NCBI RefSeq assembly: GCF_001707755.1
Contig: NZ_MBDL01000008.1
Coordinates: 186,001 to 250,000, forward strand
Direction of reading: 5' to 3'
Length of the DNA stretch: 64,000 nt
DNA from: Acinetobacter celticus
Lineage (GTDB): Bacteria; Pseudomonadota; Gammaproteobacteria; Pseudomonadales; Moraxellaceae
Part shown: positions 8,161-16,869 of the stretch, piece by piece
How the letters are laid out: every line of letters starts with the position of its first letter
Numbering within the stretch: position 1 is the stretch's first letter
Translations under genes and position numbers: made by a program
The notes under the pieces: generated by a model
Told to the model about the DNA's origin: nothing
Database searches by the model: none
What the model saw: the letters and a program-made list of their open reading frames with translations, nothing else

Positions 8161-11133
8161 TTAGTCTGCTTCAGGTTCATTTAAACCCGATTCATTTTCA
8201 GTTTCGTCGATAATCGTTTCGTCATCAATCAGCACTTCAGAAGGTTCTGCCAAAGATGCATCATCTAATAGCTCCTCTTCTTCAACTGCTTCAATCGCTT
8301 CTACACCAACCAATGTTTCGTTTTCACCTAAGCGAATTAAACGAACACCTTGTGCATTACGACCGGTTTGCGCTACTTCCGATGCACGTGTACGCACCAA
8401 GGTGCCACCATCAGAAATAAGCATCAATTCTTTAGATGCATCAATTGCGACTGCGCCGACAAGTTCCCCATTACGCTCTGAAGTTTTTAGTGCAATAACA
8501 CCTTTACCACCACGTTTTTTAGTCGGGAAATCATCTACTGGCGTACGTTTACCGTAACCATTTGCAGATGCACACAATACTTCGCCAGTTTCAGGAACCA
8601 CAACCAATGACACAATACGGCTGATAAAGGTCGTATCTAAATCTTCATCATCTGAATCGACATCATCAGCTTCTTCAGTCTGCACGGCACCAATGGTTAC
8701 ACGCATACCGCGCACACCCTTAGCTGAACGCCCCATCGAACGTACATCAGTTTCAGCAAAACGAATCGCTTTACCTTCGTTAGAGAACAACATAATTTGC
8801 TGTTCGCCATCTGTAATGGCTACGCCAATTAAAGTATCTGCTTCATTCAACTCAATAGCACGTAAACCATTTGAACGTACATTGCCAAATTGCTCTAGCT
8901 CTACACGTTTAATTGTACCTGCTTGCGTTGCCATGAAAACATAGTGGTTTTTGCGTAAGGTTTCGGCCAACGTTGCAAATTCAGAGACAATTTCATCATC
9001 TATGTCAGTTGCAGAAAGCTCTACACCCAGTTGCTTTAACTGTAAGCGCAGTGCTACAGAAAGATCATCACCATCTTCAAGTTCAGCTAAAGCTGCTTCA
9101 AGCTCAACAAAATGACCATTAATAATCTCATTTTCTTGAAGTTTAGCTTGATTGGCTTTAACGAATGCTTGGAAAGCGCTTAAACGATCTTTAAATTTCT
9201 TCGGTGCGTCAATCACTGGCAAAATTGCAGTAATGGTTTCATCGGTATCTAGAGGAAGTAGGTTCACCATTGGGCGACCTTTTGCTCCACGCGATGCTTG
9301 TGGCACGTCATAAACTTTCAAACGGTATACTTTACCGACATTGGTAAAACATAACACCGTCGCATGACTTGAAGTCACAATCAGATGCTGAATGTAGTCA
9401 TCTTCTTTCATTGACGTTGCTGACTTACCACGACCACCACGACGTTGCGCTGCATAATCGGACAATGGCTGTGTTTTGGCATAACCTGTTTTAGAAACAG
9501 TCAACACCATTTGTTCTTCAGGAATCAAATCTTCACGTGAAAAATCGATACGTGATTCAATAATTTCTGTTTTACGTCCATCGCCATATTGTTGCAAAAT
9601 TAATGCAAGCTCTTCGCGAATCACATTCATCAACAAATTAAAGTCATTCAAAATTGCTGTATATTCAGCAATTTGAGCTAAAATATCAGAATATTCTGCG
9701 TGTAACTTATCTTGTTCAAGACCTGTTAAACGGTGCAAACGTAATTCTAAAATTGCGCCCACTTGCGTCGGTGATAAACGGTAAATACTACCATCAAAAC
9801 CATACGGTTTAGACAGGTCTTCACCCTCAATCACTTCAGGACGTACTGAAACCGAACCCGCTTTTTCAAGTAATGCAACCACACCACCTGAAGCCCATTC
9901 ACCCGCTTGCAAACGCTCACGCGCTTCTGCAGGATTGGCTGAGGTTTTAATGGTTTCAATAATGGTATCAATATTCGCTAGTGCAACAGTCAAACCTTCT
10001 AAGATATGACCGCGTTCACGTGCTTTACGCAATTCGTACATCGTGCGTCGGGTAACAACCTCTTGACGATGGCGAACAAAAGCAGCAATGATGTCTTTCA
10101 AATTCATCAGCTTAGGCTGACCATTATCCAAACAAACCATGTTGATGCTGAACGAGTTTTCCAACTGAGTATTTTGGAACAAATTGTTCACAATCACTTC
10201 AGCATTTTCACCACGTTTTAAATCAATGGCAATACGCATACCATCTTTATCTGATTCATCACGAAGTTCTGAAATACCTTCCAGTTTTTTCTCTTTCACT
10301 AACTCAGCGATACGTTCAATCGTTCTCGCTTTGTTAACTTGATACGGAATTTCTGTGAAGACAATAGTCGTGCGACCATTTTTTGGGTCTTCTTCAAAAT
10401 GGTATTTACCACGAATATGCAAACGGCCTTTACCTGTACGGTAAGCATCGACAATGCCTGATTTACCGTAAATAATGCCGCCTGTAGGAAAGTCTGGCCC
10501 AGAAATATGTTCCATCAAGCCTTCAATGCTAATGCTTGGGTCATTTGCATACGCCAAACACGCATTCACAACTTCAGTCATGTTGTGTGGCGCCATATTG
10601 GTCGCCATACCCACGGCAATACCCGTTACACCATTAATCAATAAGTTAGGTACACGAGTAGGCATGACTTGTGGAATACGTTCAGAGCCGTCATAGTTGT
10701 CTTCCCATTCAACTGTATCTTTTTCAAGATCAGCCAAAAGTTCATGGGTTAACTTACGCATACGCACTTCGGTATAACGCATGGCTGCCGCACTATCGCC
10801 ATCGACAGAACCAAAGTTACCCTGACCATCGACCAATTGATAACGTAAGCTAAAATCTTGTGCCATACGAACAATAGTTTCATAAACAGCAGAGTCACCA
10901 TGTGGGTGATATTTACCGATTACGTCACCGACCACACGGGCAGACTTTTTGTACGCTTTGTTGTAGTCGTTGCCCAATTCGTGCATTGCGAAAAGCACAC
11001 GACGATGAACTGGTTTTAAACCATCTCGCACATCTGGCAATGCACGTGAAACAATCACGCTCATGGCATAATCGAGATATGAGCTTTTTAGTTCATCCTC
11101 AATGGCAATCGGTCTAATTTCCGATACGCTCAT
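8161..11133 (-). CDS. gyrA: DNA gyrase subunit A
   Basis: GyrA is the cleavage and religation subunit of DNA gyrase (A2B2), which supercoils DNA. The N-terminal breakage domain includes the catalytic Tyr120 (AAAMRYTE). The quinolone region reads GDSAVYE with Ser81 and Glu85, the drug-susceptible residues in Acinetobacter numbering. The GyrA-box QRRGGRGK is at 563-570, followed by C-terminal beta-pinwheel repeats and an acidic tail (about 935-990). At 990 residues it is longer than E. coli GyrA (875). Most of the excess is an insertion at about 642-729, a charged, mostly helical segment between two pinwheel blades. The product is otherwise intact. A terminator follows, and an extended -10 promoter lies upstream. 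Confidence 0.98.
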   Translation of the reverse strand: MSVSEIRPIAIEDELKSSYLDYAMSVIVSRALPDVRDGLKPVHRRVLFAMHELGNDYNKAYKKSARVVGDVIGKYHPHGDSAVYETIVRMAQDFSLRYQLVDGQGNFGSVDGDSAAAMRYTEVRMRKLTHELLADLEKDTVEWEDNYDGSERIPQVMPTRVPNLLINGVTGIAVGMATNMAPHNMTEVVNACLAYANDPSISIEGLMEHISGPDFPTGGIIYGKSGIVDAYRTGKGRLHIRGKYHFEEDPKNGRTTIVFTEIPYQVNKARTIERIAELVKEKKLEGISELRDESDKDGMRIAIDLKRGENAEVIVNNLFQNTQLENSFSINMVCLDNGQPKLMNLKDIIAAFVRHRQEVVTRRTMYELRKARERGHILEGLTVALANIDTIIETIKTSANPAEARERLQAGEWASGGVVALLEKAGSVSVRPEVIEGEDLSKPYGFDGSIYRLSPTQVGAILELRLHRLTGLEQDKLHAEYSDILAQIAEYTAILNDFNLLMNVIREELALILQQYGDGRKTEIIESRIDFSREDLIPEEQMVLTVSKTGYAKTQPLSDYAAQRRGGRGKSATSMKEDDYIQHLIVTSSHATVLCFTNVGKVYRLKVYDVPQASRGAKGRPMVNLLPLDTDETITAILPVIDAPKKFKDRLSAFQAFVKANQAKLQENEIINGHFVELEAALAELEDGDDLSVALRLQLKQLGVELSATDIDDEIVSEFATLAETLRKNHYVFMATQAGTIKRVELEQFGNVRSNGLRAIELNEADTLIGVAITDGEQQIMLFSNEGKAIRFAETDVRSMGRSAKGVRGMRVTIGAVQTEEADDVDSDDEDLDTTFISRIVSLVVVPETGEVLCASANGYGKRTPVDDFPTKKRGGKGVIALKTSERNGELVGAVAIDASKELMLISDGGTLVRTRASEVAQTGRNAQGVRLIRLGENETLVGVEAIEAVEEEELLDDASLAEPSEVLIDDETIIDETENESGLNEPEAD

Positions 11134-11458
11134 GCATACTCCTTATTATACAAGCAATATTTGCCCGTATTTATATGTCGTAAATCTTGCTAAAATTTCA
11201 CTCAAAAGCATGAGTCAAAATCTAAAATACAGCCGTAAATTATAGCATAAACACTCTTATTTTTGTGTGATATACAGCAACTTAATCGCCTTAATTTAAG
11301 GGTTTATATCGTTTAAAACTTACTCAAAAATGGCTTTAATAATAATCTACCAATCGTTTGGCTTTTTTCTACCCAAATACTAAGAAAAACACTCAAAATA
11401 AGGTTCCCATCTGAGGATTAAAAACTACTTTTTATGGAGTAACGATGACAATTTATGC
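11134..11458. other. Intergenic region gyrA / DinB-like gene
   Basis: A 325 bp AT-rich gap upstream of gyrA and downstream of the DinB-like gene, both on the reverse strand. It holds the gyrA promoter candidate and leader. I see no convincing reading frame, RNA gene or repeat in the rest. Confidence 0.5.
11239..11247 (-). promoter_or_regulatory. Probable gyrA extended -10 promoter element
   Basis: Read on the reverse strand this is TGCTATAAT, a perfect -10 hexamer with an extended TGn element, about 105 bases upstream of the gyrA ATG. No good -35 is visible at the right spacing, which fits an extended -10 promoter. It leaves a long 5' leader for gyrA. Confidence 0.5.
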
Positions 11459-11995
11459 TTAAAGATGAGCTGTTCGGTATAGCTTTGCATAAGCTCTTTG
11501 AAAGTAAATTAAATCTAACTCGAGTGAAACCCCAGTCAGCTGATAAATCATGGCATGCAACTGTCCACGGTGATGACTTTGATGATTGAATACATGCGCC
11601 AGTACTTCAGCCAAAGGCTCACAATAGCGCTGATCACGACGGATATAATGAATATCTTGCGTAAACGCAGACTCACTTAAGGATTGAATGTGTTCTAGCA
11701 GACGCAAATCATGTGCTCTACGCGCCTGAATGCAATCTTCTACATTTGAGTAAAGCACCTCATCTAGTGCATAGCCCGATGGTTGATAACCGCAAATACG
11801 TTCCAACCAAAGCACATCACCCACATACAAATGATTCATCATGTGTAAAATGCTTTTAAAATAAGCGCCACAATCCTGCTTTTGTTGCTCAGTGCTTAAG
11901 GCTTGTATGGCGATATATAACTTGGTACTGACCCACTGATTATAGTGTGCAAACATTAAATAATGATTTTTAAAACTGTAAGGCATTCTGTACAT
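11459..11995 (-). CDS. DinB-family metal-dependent protein
   Basis: A 178-residue four-helix-bundle protein of the DinB/YfiT-like superfamily. The likely metal ligands are His55 (in HLYVGD), His138 and His142 (in NHQSHHRGQ). This is the H...HxxxH pattern of the family, whose members include thiol S-transferases and many uncharacterised enzymes. The start is uncertain: MYRM or MPYS three codons later, both with weak ribosome sites. It lies between gyrA and etfA on the same strand but is bounded by a terminator upstream, so it is probably monocistronic. The substrate is unknown. Confidence 0.8.
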   Translation of the reverse strand: MYRMPYSFKNHYLMFAHYNQWVSTKLYIAIQALSTEQQKQDCGAYFKSILHMMNHLYVGDVLWLERICGYQPSGYALDEVLYSNVEDCIQARRAHDLRLLEHIQSLSESAFTQDIHYIRRDQRYCEPLAEVLAHVFNHQSHHRGQLHAMIYQLTGVSLELDLIYFQRAYAKLYRTAHL

Positions 11996-12031
11996 CTTTC
12001 ATGATGAATATTTTATTTATTTTTAGCATAA

Positions 12032-12070
12032 AAAAAGTCCTTACGCAGTTTATCCACGTAAGGACTTTTG
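12032..12070 (-). terminator. Rho-independent terminator of etfBA
   Basis: A 13-bp perfect stem (AAAAGTCCTTACG with its complement) around an 11-base loop, with A and T runs on the outside. It lies about 20 bases past the etfA stop on the reverse strand. Confidence 0.85.
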
Positions 12071-12088
12071 AAACCTAAGTTTCAGAAA

Positions 12089-13021
12089 TTAGATTTTAGA
12101 GACTAATTCTGGAACTACAGTATTCAAGTCACCCACTAACCAGTAGTCTGCTACTGCGTTAATTGGCGCTTCTTCATCTTTGTTGATCGCAACGATCACT
12201 TTAGATTCTTTCATACCTGCCAAGTGCTGAATCGCACCTGAAATACCTACAGCGATGTACAAGTCAGGTGCAACGATTTTACCCGTTTGACCAACTTGCA
12301 TGTCGTTTGGAACAAAACCAGCATCTACTGCAGCACGTGACGCACCTTGTGCAGCACCAAGCTTGTCCGCTAATGGATCAAGAACTGCATGATAGTTCTC
12401 ACCAGAACCTACACCGCGACCACCAGATACAACAATACGTGCAGCGGTTAATTCTGGGCGTTCAGATTTCACGATTTCTTCAGAAATGAACTTAGAAATA
12501 CCCGCATCACCTGTAGAAGCAACAGCTTCAACTGTAGCAGAACCGCCTTCAGTAGCAACTGGATCAAACGCTGTACCACGTACAGTTGCAACAACAACAG
12601 ATTCATCAGATTGAACCGTTGCGATTGCATTACCTGCATAAATAGGACGCTTGAAAGTGTTTGCTGAATCTACTGCAATAATGTCAGTAATCATGCTGAC
12701 ATCTAAAAGAGCTGCAGCGCGAGGTAAAATGTTTTTACCTGTCGTTGTAGAAGCAGCAAGGATATGTGAATAACCTTTACCTAGTTCTGCAACTAATTTC
12801 GCTACGTTTTCAGCCAATTGGTTTGCATAAGCTGCGTCGTCAGCAAGTAATACTTTGCTTACACCTGCAACTTTTGCCGCTTGGTCTGCAACTGCTTGAG
12901 CGCCAAAACCCGCAACCAATACAGTGATATCACCACCGATTTTTTGAGCCGCTGCAACAACGTTTAACGTTGCACCGTTTAGTGCTTTGTTGTCGTGCTC
13001 AGCGATAACTAAAATACTCAT
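12089..13021 (-). CDS. etfA: Electron transfer flavoprotein alpha subunit
   Basis: A 310-residue ETF alpha subunit. With EtfB it carries FAD and moves electrons from acyl-CoA and other dehydrogenases to ETF:quinone oxidoreductase. The C-terminal FAD domain shows the family segments GGRGVGSGENY (about 199-209), GQTGKIVAPDLYIAVGISG and a QHLAGM motif. The N-terminal domain is the variable ETF fold. It follows etfB by 18 bp on the reverse strand and the pair ends at a strong terminator, so the two form one operon. Length and motifs are normal. Confidence 0.97.
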   Translation of the reverse strand: MSILVIAEHDNKALNGATLNVVAAAQKIGGDITVLVAGFGAQAVADQAAKVAGVSKVLLADDAAYANQLAENVAKLVAELGKGYSHILAASTTTGKNILPRAAALLDVSMITDIIAVDSANTFKRPIYAGNAIATVQSDESVVVATVRGTAFDPVATEGGSATVEAVASTGDAGISKFISEEIVKSERPELTAARIVVSGGRGVGSGENYHAVLDPLADKLGAAQGASRAAVDAGFVPNDMQVGQTGKIVAPDLYIAVGISGAIQHLAGMKESKVIVAINKDEEAPINAVADYWLVGDLNTVVPELVSKI

Positions 13022-13039
13022 GATTTTTATCCTTCTGTA

Positions 13040-13792
13040 TTAGATCACTTTCGCTTCGTTTTTCAATTTTTCTACAAGCTCATCGACAGATTTAACTTGT
13101 ACACCAGCTTTACGTTCTGCAGGCGCTTCAACTTTAATCGTTTTAAGCTTTGTTGCAGGAGTAACGCCAAAATCGGCAGGTGATTTTACATCAAGCGGTT
13201 TTTTACGTGCTTTCATGATGTTTGGAAGAGCAGCATAACGAGGCTCATTCAAACGTAAGTCAGTCGTAATAATCGCTGGAAGTGCAAGTTCAACAGTTTG
13301 TAAACCACCGTCAACTTCACGAGTCACTTGTACTTTGTCGCCATCTACTTTCACTTCTGAAGCAAATGTGCCTTGGCCTGCGCCAAGCAATGCACCAAGC
13401 ATTTGACCGACTTGGTTAGAGTCGTCATCAATCGCTTGTTTACCAAGAAGAATCAGTTGTGGCTGTTCAGCATCAACCACACCTTTTAAAATTTTAGCAA
13501 TTTCAAGTGCGCCTAATTGGCTGTCATCAGCTTCTACCAAAATGCCACGGTCTGCACCAAGCGCCATAGAAGAACGAATTTGTTCTTGCGCTTCTTTAGC
13601 ACCAATAGAAACCACAACGATTTCTGAAACCACCCCTTTTTCTTTTAAGCGAACCGCTTCTTCTACTGCGATTTCACAGAATGGGTTGATAGACATTTTT
13701 ACGTTAGTAAGGTCGACCCCACTATTGTCCGGTTTAACACGAACTTTAACGTTGGCATCAACCACACGTTTTACAGCAACAAGAGCCTTCAT
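13040..13792 (-). CDS. etfB: Electron transfer flavoprotein beta subunit
   Basis: A 250-residue ETF beta subunit, the partner of EtfA that binds AMP structurally and docks with dehydrogenases. Family features are the start [12 protein letters not shown], the [16 protein letters not shown] segment (about 36-51) and the adenine-binding region with [16 protein letters not shown] (about 116-131). The family signature VTREVDGG and [21 protein letters not shown] follow. It is first in the etfBA operon, and a 500 bp non-coding region precedes it. It links fatty acid and amino acid oxidation to the respiratory chain. Confidence 0.97.
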   Translation of the reverse strand: MKALVAVKRVVDANVKVRVKPDNSGVDLTNVKMSINPFCEIAVEEAVRLKEKGVVSEIVVVSIGAKEAQEQIRSSMALGADRGILVEADDSQLGALEIAKILKGVVDAEQPQLILLGKQAIDDDSNQVGQMLGALLGAGQGTFASEVKVDGDKVQVTREVDGGLQTVELALPAIITTDLRLNEPRYAALPNIMKARKKPLDVKSPADFGVTPATKLKTIKVEAPAERKAGVQVKSVDELVEKLKNEAKVI

Positions 13793-14248
13793 GTAATCCT
13801 CGGCTGTTTTAGCAAATGTAAATATTGAGAAAAGTTAGTGTAACTCTTCACTTTAAATTTTTTAGGTGCCCTATCTTGCAATGCACATGGCATTTGGGTC
13901 AAGTCACAATTATCGAAAGAGTGGCAAAAATGCATAATTTTCCTTGAACTTAACGTTCACCTTTTTTCTATTTAATTTTACCTCACTGTTTTATTAAAAC
14001 ATTTATTCAAATTTTAATATTTGATTTTTATTATGTTTTTACTTGATTAGGTTCATCAAAAGTTTTGATTTAAGGTTTGTTTTTAGCTCACTCATCTATC
14101 TGCGCTTGTAAATTTCATCCTGACGAATCACACATCTAAACTGTCATTTTGGACAAAACACACTCATTTTGGTTAAGATTTGTGTTATTCGGATGACAAT
14201 TGAAAACAAATTTAATCAATGCACCAGATGCATCTGATTATTTTAGGG
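13793..14248. other. Non-coding region upstream of etfB
   Basis: A 456 bp gap between the etfB start and the LysE-gene terminator. On the reverse strand GGTCAA (13897-13902) reads TTGACC and ATCTTG (13873-13878) reads CAAGAT, spaced 18 bases. This is a possible but weak promoter for etfBA. Near 14136-14200 the octamer CATTTTGG appears twice about 22 bases apart, flanked by ACACA/TGTGT inverted bases, which could be a regulator site. No gene is seen. Confidence 0.4.
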
Positions 14249-14300
14249 TGCTAAAGATAAAAAATCCTGCCATTACCTGCAGGATTTTTTATCTTTAGCA
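14249..14300 (-). terminator. Long perfect hairpin terminator next to the LysE-family gene
   Basis: Arms 14249-14270 and 14279-14300 are perfect 22-base complements around an 8-base loop. The inner part has TCCTGC/GCAGGA with A and T runs, so it acts as a terminator in either direction. The outer part (TGCTAAAGATA) lengthens the stem beyond what termination needs. It abuts the stop codon at 14301. Confidence 0.85.
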
Positions 14301-14906
14301 TTAATTGGATATTAACCAAACAGCTGCTAAGCCCAATAAGCCACCCGATGTCCCATCAATCCACTTTTGTTTGCGTGCATCAATATGGGTTTTTTGAGTG
14401 ATTTTGGCAAAAACTAAACTTAGACTACAGTACACTACAAAAATTAAGCCGATAAAAACACAGGAAAGTACCAAGCCTTGCGTTACTGTATTACCAGACT
14501 TATCAATAAATTGCGGTAAAATCGCAAAATAAATTAACATGCCTTTTGGGTTTAACAGCGCAGTAAAAAAACCTTTCTTCACTGGACTTGAGCTACTTTG
14601 CTCTTCAATTGCCAACTTTTTAGGACTAAAAACTGATTTTAATAAATGCGCTGACAAATACAATAAATAAGCGATACCCAACCAACGGATAGTCTCAAAT
14701 AAAATAGGGAAAGACACAATAATAGCCGCAATGCCTAAGGCAACTAAAATTGAATGTACCAAGTAACCTGAGCACACCCCTAATGTTGCCATCATGCCCG
14801 CTTTTGCACCCTTGCCCATTACTTGAGACAGAATAAACAACATATCTGGCCCAGGCGTAAAAATAAGTGGCGTCACGGTTAAAGCAAAAAGTACCAATAC
14901 AGACAT
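14301..14906 (-). CDS. LysE/RhtB-family amino acid exporter
   Basis: A 201-residue inner membrane exporter with about six helices. The family motif TPGPDMLFILSQ is at about residues 17-28, with G-rich helices after it and the LNPKGMLIYFAILPQF segment near 114-129. The start at 14906 (MSVLVLFAL) has AAGGAAAAGGA just upstream; the longer frame to 14978 adds a basic, unlikely leader. RhtB-type members export homoserine, threonine, leucine or similar amino acids, and the exact substrate is not readable. It is divergent from an Lrp-family regulator that probably controls it. Confidence 0.88.
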   Translation of the reverse strand: MSVLVLFALTVTPLIFTPGPDMLFILSQVMGKGAKAGMMATLGVCSGYLVHSILVALGIAAIIVSFPILFETIRWLGIAYLLYLSAHLLKSVFSPKKLAIEEQSSSSPVKKGFFTALLNPKGMLIYFAILPQFIDKSGNTVTQGLVLSCVFIGLIFVVYCSLSLVFAKITQKTHIDARKQKWIDGTSGGLLGLAAVWLISN

Positions 14907-14980
14907 GTCCTTTTCCTTTTTCACTATCTTGAAAGGAGAAAAATAGTATCTGAGAATTGCGCTAAAATAGGATTTCATTT

Positions 14981-15018
14981 ATTCTAAATTTATTACTATT
15001 TTTAGAATTAAATTCTAA
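14981..15018. promoter_or_regulatory. Operator-like palindromes between the LysE-type and Lrp-type genes
   Basis: TTAGAAT-TAA-ATTCTAA at 15002-15018 is a perfect 17-base palindrome. A third half-site, ATTCTAAA at 14981-14988, pairs with TTTAGAAT at 15001-15008. The site lies between divergent genes and ends three bases before the regulator's ATG. I infer an operator for the Lrp-family protein itself. Confidence 0.55.
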
Positions 15019-15021
15019 TTT

Positions 15022-15516
15022 ATGAAAATTTCTTCAAAGTCTATTCTAGTAAAGCTAGATCGTATTGATAAAAATATCATTCGTACTCTGCAAAATAATG
15101 GTCGCATACAAAATAATGATCTAGCCAAAGAAATTGGCTTATCGCCGTCATCTTGCTTAAGGCGGGTTAAATTACTGGAAGAAGCAGGTGTAATACAAAG
15201 CTACACCACAGTAGTCGATCCACAAAAAATTGGGTTCCAACTTTTATTGATTTCGCGTATTTGGTTAGTTGGGCAAGATGCAGAAACCATTGATACCTTT
15301 ATTGAGGCCATGAAAGAACTACCTCAGGTCATGGAGTGCTACATTATTTTAGGTGAATGCGATGCCATGCTAAAAGTTGTGGTGCCTGATTTAGAGAGTT
15401 ACCGTAAGTTTCAATCCACACATCTGACCAAGAAAAATGGCATCACCAGTGTCAAAACCGATGTGCCAAGTCAAATTGTCAAACAAAGCTATCAGCTCCC
15501 TTTAGACGATTTATAA
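15022..15516 (+). CDS. Lrp/AsnC-family transcriptional regulator
   Basis: A 164-residue regulator. The N-terminal winged helix starts with LDRIDKNIIRTLQNNGRIQNNDLAKEIGLS (about 12-41) and its recognition helix SPSSCLRRVKLLEEAGVI follows. The C-terminal RAM ligand domain spans about 75-150 (segment VMECYIILGECDAML). The family senses amino acids, and its members often control a divergent LysE-type exporter, as here. The ATG at 15022 has no ribosome site and sits three bases after a 17-base palindrome, so it may be leaderless or its start may lie a little inside. Autoregulation is likely. Confidence 0.9.
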   Translation: MKISSKSILVKLDRIDKNIIRTLQNNGRIQNNDLAKEIGLSPSSCLRRVKLLEEAGVIQSYTTVVDPQKIGFQLLLISRIWLVGQDAETIDTFIEAMKELPQVMECYIILGECDAMLKVVVPDLESYRKFQSTHLTKKNGITSVKTDVPSQIVKQSYQLPLDDL

Positions 15517-15542
15517 GTGCTTAAAAGATATAAGAGAATAAA

Positions 15543-16136
15543 ATGCCTTATTCGATAGAAACGCCAAGACTGCTACTTCGACCTTGGCAACGCAACGACT
15601 TCGCTCTTTTTGCTCAAATAAATGCAAGTCCTGAAATCATGCGCTATTTCCCACAGCCTTTAAGCACCATTGAAAGCAATATGTTAGCTGAAAAATTTCA
15701 GCATTTGATTGAACTGAATGGTTGGGGCTTTTGGGCTTTAGAACTAAAGCAAACAGGACAATTTATTGGATTTACAGGGCTACATACGCAACCCGAATTA
15801 TTTACCTTTTCGCCATGTACTGAAATTGGCTGGCGATTGGATTCTGCATATTGGCATCATGGTTATGCCACAGAAGCGGCTACTGCTTGCTTAAAGTTTG
15901 CTTTTGAAAAATTAAAACTGAATGAAGTGAAAGCATTTACAGCAGTACAAAACACGCCCTCTGAAAAACTGATGTTGCGTTTAGGTATGCAACATCAAGG
16001 CTATTTTGACCACCCAAAATTGGATCAACATAGCCCTTTATGCCGTCATACGCTTTATGGTATTACACCCACTGTTTTTCTAAAAAATCACGATGAATGT
16101 GACTTAAATCAATCAATTCATATTTTGACAAATTAA
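15543..16136 (+). CDS. GNAT-family N-acetyltransferase (RimJ/RimL type)
   Basis: A 197-residue acetyltransferase of the RimJ/RimL-like group: TPRLLLRPWQRNDF at about 7-20, the acetyl-CoA region with EIGWRLDSAYWHHGYATEAA (about 97-116), and the NTPSEKLMLRLGM segment (about 138-150). The usual reaction is transfer of acetyl from acetyl-CoA to an amine, but the target is not evident. The gene follows the Lrp-type regulator by 26 bp and may be co-transcribed. Its last 74 bases overlap the 3' end of a convergent hypothetical gene. Confidence 0.88.
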   Translation: MPYSIETPRLLLRPWQRNDFALFAQINASPEIMRYFPQPLSTIESNMLAEKFQHLIELNGWGFWALELKQTGQFIGFTGLHTQPELFTFSPCTEIGWRLDSAYWHHGYATEAATACLKFAFEKLKLNEVKAFTAVQNTPSEKLMLRLGMQHQGYFDHPKLDQHSPLCRHTLYGITPTVFLKNHDECDLNQSIHILTN

Positions 16137-16434
16137 AGATATTCCAAACGGCAAGAAAATCTTGTTTTGAATCAAAGGAAACTGTAGGTGATTGGGTTTC
16201 TTGCCATTGCAAATCTGAAATCCATAAAAAGGCTTTCTGCGTATTGGCATTTAGTGCTTGTACTTTACCATTGGCATTAACACCCTGCACAAAGGTATTT
16301 TCAGGCAACGATGGCTCAATTTTTGGCAAACTGATTTCAACAAAATGTTTAACCTGTCGAAGACCATAGCCTGCAAAAATTTCTTTTTGTGCTGTATTGA
16401 GTTGCTCATACTTTTTTTGAATATCCAACATCAT
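16063..16434 (-). CDS. Hypothetical protein, convergent overlap with the GNAT gene
   Basis: A 123-residue soluble protein without signal or membrane segment. It has amphipathic composition, two Trp in LWISDLQWQ, and no domain I recognise. I accept it as real because its codon use and residue composition look protein-like and the 298 bases outside the overlap would otherwise be empty. Its 3' end overlaps the end of the acetyltransferase gene by 74 bp in antisense. The function is unknown. A 435 bp non-coding region lies upstream. Confidence 0.6.
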   Translation of the reverse strand: MMLDIQKKYEQLNTAQKEIFAGYGLRQVKHFVEISLPKIEPSLPENTFVQGVNANGKVQALNANTQKAFLWISDLQWQETQSPTVSFDSKQDFLAVWNIFNLSKYELIDLSHIHRDFLEKQWV

Positions 16435-16869
16435 TTTATTTGCCTAGTTTCAATTAAATTCTTTTATATCTGCTACGGAACAAAAAACGATTCCTAGACT
16501 CAATTTATGCAAACACGGTGCATTAATCTGCTCTTTATACGTGAAAAATTGCCTTATTTTTATTCTACATTAGTACAAAGCATCATCATTATTTCTGCTT
16601 AAACATTTATTTTCGAGCAATTTATATGCTTTGTCTGCTTTTATCTAGATTTCTTAAATAAGTACTCATTCTATTTTAGAATGGCTAATTTCTAAACATT
16701 TTTTAATTATTATGCAAGATTTCATCAGATATTCAAAAAAAGAGTATTTTTTACTCAATAAATAGCTAAAAAAGTATCATTATCTTCTGATGGCTCGTCC
16801 AGTCTCTGCTCATACACCTACGCTCTCATCTCTTACAAAAACAGAAACGAGGAGTACGAAGCTTCTTAT
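16435..16869. other. Non-coding region between the hypothetical gene and xerC
   Basis: Very AT-rich. It holds a perfect 17-base palindrome CATTCTA-TTT-TAGAATG at 16667-16683, built from the same ATTCTA/TAGAAT words as the Lrp-gene operator but in the opposite order. A 36-codon frame at 16788-16898 is too short and unsupported to call. Nothing else is seen. Confidence 0.4.

Noticed and set aside
13873..13902. etfB promoter TTGACC-18-CAAGAT
   Set aside because: Kept only as a weak note in the intergenic entry; the -10 is poor and spacing is one base long.
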